From: an uncultured Roseburia sp.
Lineage (GTDB): Bacteria; Bacillota; Clostridia; Lachnospirales; Lachnospiraceae
Direction of reading: 5' to 3'
Assembly (NCBI GenBank): GCA_947384095.1
Contig: CANDFU010000061.1
Location: 1 to 8,180, forward strand
Length of the DNA stretch: 8,180 nt
In this document: in pieces, positions 6,288-8,180 of the stretch
How the letters are laid out: each line of letters begins with the position of its first letter
Numbering within the stretch: position 1 is the stretch's first letter
Program-made: the position numbers and the translations under genes
Notes under the pieces: generated by a model
What the model was told of the DNA's origin: nothing
Database searches by the model: none
What the model saw: only the letters and a program-made list of their open reading frames with translations

Positions 6288-7571
6288 CTATTTCCTGCTG
6301 TTCTTCTCGTTAAATTCACGAACCATATTCGCCTTTGCAGCCATACTTCCCGCTTTTGCCTTCGCTTTCGCTGCAGCCGCCTTCTCAAGCTCCAGCTCCC
6401 GCTGCGCCGCACTCTTCTTCTCCGGTTCTGCAATCTGCCTTGTCTTAATTCGCGCCGCATTGGAAATCTGATTCTCTGCGATTCCCATTTTTTCACGTTT
6501 TTTCTTAATTTTTTCCTGGTTTTTCTTAATGATATCTTCCAGATCTACCTTCTCAAAATGTTTGTTCAGGAAAAACTGCTGTACAATCCGTACGACTGCG
6601 CCGGCAATCCAGTAAATACCAAGGCCGACCGGAACAGTAAAACACATTACAAGCGAAAACAACGGCATCGTCTTATTCATCATTTTCATCTGCTGTGCCA
6701 TCGTATCGCTACCATCGCCAGATGCAGAAGCCGCGGCCTGCGGCATCATCTTAATATTAAGCACCTGTGTCAGATACGATATCACCGGGATAAAAGCCGC
6801 ACCGATCACCATCAAAAACTGGCCGCTCTGGAAATTTGTTGTCATAATCTGCCATGGCGTATCCGAAATATTTAACCCGAGAAAATTATTGACATGAGAA
6901 ACCGTCTCATAAGTTGACGATATGACGTCTGTCAGTGCAGGAAACGTTTCTTTTAAAGTGTCCCAACCTGCCGAATTGAGCTTATAGAGCACGTCCACAA
7001 TCATATTCGGGATTCTCCCCGCATCCTCCACAGCAAAATCGACAACCGGGGACGTCATGATTCGAAGTTCCTCTACGAGCTTCGTCATTTTCTCTTCAAA
7101 ACCAGATGTCCCCATAATCCCCTGTGCCAGGGCAGTAAAATTTCCTTTCACACCAGTTACATACGCCGGTACATTTACAAAAACCCGGTAGAGAGCCAGC
7201 AGAAGCGGCATCTGAATCAACATCTGGACACAGCTTCCCGTCATCGAAACGCCATATTTATCGTAAACCGCCTGCGTCTCTTCCCGCATCGCCATCGCCG
7301 AAGTCGGATCTTTTTTTCCCTGATACTTTTTATTGATTGCTGTAAGTTCCGGCTGCATTTTCTGGCTCAGTTTGGAAAATTTCTGCTGCTTATATGTAAG
7401 CGGAAACAACAGAATATATATCACAATCGTAAAAATAATAATAGATAAACCAACGTTTTCGATACCGATCAATGTCATCAGATAATAAATTCCATTCATC
7501 AGCAGTCCGAGCAGTCTCGCCACCGGACCCAGAAACACACCGTCATATGCCGTTAATAACATTTCTGACAC
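6288..7571 (-). CDS. yidC: Membrane protein insertase YidC/Oxa1, long clostridial form
   Basis: A 427-residue integral membrane insertase that inserts and folds membrane proteins alone or with SecYEG. The start is a GTG at 7571, fixed by GGAGGT 8 bases upstream. Segments: an N-terminal amphipathic stretch (about 13-36) with no lipobox, unlike Bacillus SpoIIIJ; TM1 about 38-58 (GLSIIIFTIVIYILLFPL); a basic cytoplasmic hairpin 59-110; TM2 about 111-133; an extracytoplasmic loop of about 115 residues (134-248); TM3 about 251-271; TM4 about 302-318; TM5 about 319-335; and a basic, Ala/Lys/Glu-rich tail (336-427). Aligning TM1 to B. subtilis SpoIIIJ (GLSIILVTILIRLLILPL) puts Tyr52 at the conserved groove arginine. 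The loop is about 85 residues longer than in Bacillus. The tail resembles ribosome-contacting basic tails of some YidC proteins, which is inference. Neighbours yidD (15 bases upstream) and jag (21 bases downstream) fit the usual operon. Confidence 0.96.
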   Translation of the reverse strand: MSEMLLTAYDGVFLGPVARLLGLLMNGIYYLMTLIGIENVGLSIIIFTIVIYILLFPLTYKQQKFSKLSQKMQPELTAINKKYQGKKDPTSAMAMREETQAVYDKYGVSMTGSCVQMLIQMPLLLALYRVFVNVPAYVTGVKGNFTALAQGIMGTSGFEEKMTKLVEELRIMTSPVVDFAVEDAGRIPNMIVDVLYKLNSAGWDTLKETFPALTDVISSTYETVSHVNNFLGLNISDTPWQIMTTNFQSGQFLMVIGAAFIPVISYLTQVLNIKMMPQAAASASGDGSDTMAQQMKMMNKTMPLFSLVMCFTVPVGLGIYWIAGAVVRIVQQFFLNKHFEKVDLEDIIKKNQEKIKKKREKMGIAENQISNAARIKTRQIAEPEKKSAAQRELELEKAAAAKAKAKAGSMAAKANMVREFNEKNSRK

Positions 7572-7579
7572 TATACCAT

Positions 7580-7585
7580 ACCTCC
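7580..7585 (-). promoter_or_regulatory. Ribosome binding site that selects the yidC GTG start
   Basis: GGAGGT on the minus strand (7585-7580) lies just after the yidD stop codon and 8 bases before GTG at 7571. The ATG adjacent to the site (7579) is followed two codons later by a stop. The next in-frame ATG (codon 4) would be 17 bases away. GTG is therefore the best start. Confidence 0.75.
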
Positions 7586-7586
7586 A

Positions 7587-7796
7587 TTATGGAACTGGAT
7601 CATATCCGCCTTTTGAAAAAAGATTGCATCTTAAGATTCTCCATAAAGCCAGAGCGCCTCCCTTAAGGGCGCCGTATTTTTCGACCGCCTCAAGCCCGTA
7701 TGTGGAACAGGTCGGATAATAGGGGCACTTTGTCGTCTTCATCGGAGAAATGTACTTTCTATAGAATTTAATCAAAACTATCAAAATTTTTTTCAA
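7587..7796 (-). CDS. yidD: Membrane protein insertion efficiency factor YidD
   Basis: A 69-residue protein of the YidD (DUF37) family, a small membrane-associated protein reported in E. coli to help YidC-dependent insertion. Family marks: an amphipathic N-terminus ([17 protein letters not shown]), [19 protein letters not shown] at 24-42, RILRCN at 53-58, and the C-terminal GGYDPVP. The three conserved cysteines are C24, C30 and C57. Length is normal. The start is a TTG at 7796, chosen because it gives the family's usual MKK N-terminus; no ATG or GTG lies in frame upstream, and the ribosome binding site is weak (AGATGGA region). It sits 33 bases after rnpA and 15 bases before yidC. Confidence 0.93.
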   Translation of the reverse strand: MKKILIVLIKFYRKYISPMKTTKCPYYPTCSTYGLEAVEKYGALKGGALALWRILRCNLFSKGGYDPVP

Positions 7797-7829
7797 AACA
7801 ATTCCATCTTCTTTTCTCTGTTTATTTTG

Positions 7830-8134
7830 CTATTTAAATATTATGGATTCCGGACGCCTGTCTTTTTTCAGAATCCTGTGAAGACCTCCGAGATGCAGCA
7901 ACGCACTCTCTGCTTCGCGATATGAAATATCACGCGCCGTGCTTCTCGCGATGACTACAATGTCTAAACCACTATTAAACATGTCTTCATGTAGTCTGTA
8001 GCTTTCTCTGAGCAGCCGTGTCAGATGATGTCTGATCACACTGTTTCCGACTTTCTTACTGACTGATATCCCAAAACGATTATTCTGTGTGCCATTCGGA
8101 AGAACATACATCACCAGATACTTATTGGCATAAG
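7830..8134 (-). CDS. rnpA: Ribonuclease P protein component RnpA, 5' end missing
   Basis: Protein subunit of RNase P, which with the RNA subunit removes the 5' leader of pre-tRNAs. About 100 residues are genomic, from YANKYLVMYVLPNG to ESIIFK. Compared with B. subtilis RnpA, roughly 22 N-terminal residues are missing, including the first helix and part of the central cleft. Family marks: the ISVSKKVGNSVIR segment, then HHLTRLLRESYRL, which corresponds to the RNR motif (RNRIKRLIR in B. subtilis) with His-His in place of Asn-Arg, and DIVVIARSTARDISY. The gene is cut because genomic sequence stops at 8134; what follows is sequencing adapter. The apparent in-frame N-terminus MTGVQTCALPIS from a GTG at 8168 is translated adapter, not protein. 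The gene is probably intact in the organism, normally preceded by rpmH. Confidence 0.95.
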
Positions 8135-8180
8135 AGATCGGAAGAGCACACGTCTGAACTCCAGTCACCTCTCGTCATCT
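8135..8180 (+). other. Illumina TruSeq adapter and index contamination at contig end
   Basis: Bases 8135-8168 begin AGATCGGAAGAGCACACG and match the whole 34-base TruSeq read-1 3' adapter as I know it. The next 8 bases (CTCTCGTC, 8169-8176) have the place and length of an i7 index. The last 4 (ATCT, 8177-8180) match the first bases of the constant P7 segment that follows the index. This is a library artefact left by incomplete trimming, not genomic DNA. Confidence 0.98.

Overview
The window is an 8.2 kb piece of a low-to-moderate GC Firmicutes chromosome, most probably from a Lachnospiraceae-type clostridium. It carries the conserved minus-strand block rnpA-yidD-yidC-jag(khpB)-mnmE-mnmG-rsmG, which normally lies beside the replication origin. 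The assignment rests on this gene order, strong AGGAGG-type ribosome binding sites, and a YidC that lacks the Bacillus lipoprotein leader and carries a long extracytoplasmic insertion. No 16S gene or other decisive marker is present, so the family-level call is inference.

Layout from left to right. Bases 1-155 hold the start of an unrecognised minus-strand gene cut by the window edge. Bases 156-392 are an AT-rich divergent intergenic region with one promoter candidate for each direction. Bases 393-1346 (+) encode a membrane-anchored alpha/beta-hydrolase-fold protein whose catalytic triad looks degraded. It converges on rsmG with only 24 bp between stop codons, and its terminator hairpin is built from the last codons of rsmG. 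From 1371 to the right end every gene is on the minus strand, transcribed right to left: rnpA (5' end lost), yidD, yidC, jag, mnmE, mnmG, rsmG. A hairpin plus T-tract between jag and mnmE splits the block into a membrane-insertion/RNA-processing half and a tRNA/rRNA-modification half.

Functionally, RnpA is the protein part of RNase P (tRNA 5' maturation). YidD and YidC assist insertion of membrane proteins. Jag/KhpB is an RNA-binding KH-R3H protein. MnmE and MnmG together install the cmnm5 group on wobble U34 of certain tRNAs. RsmG makes m7G527 in 16S rRNA.

The right end is not biological: bases 8135-8180 are Illumina TruSeq adapter plus an index, so genomic sequence ends at 8134 inside rnpA. 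I found no previously undescribed multi-gene system. The most interesting biology is the apparently inactive hydrolase, the YidC groove arginine replaced by tyrosine, the possible attenuator before mnmE, and the terminator embedded in rsmG codons.
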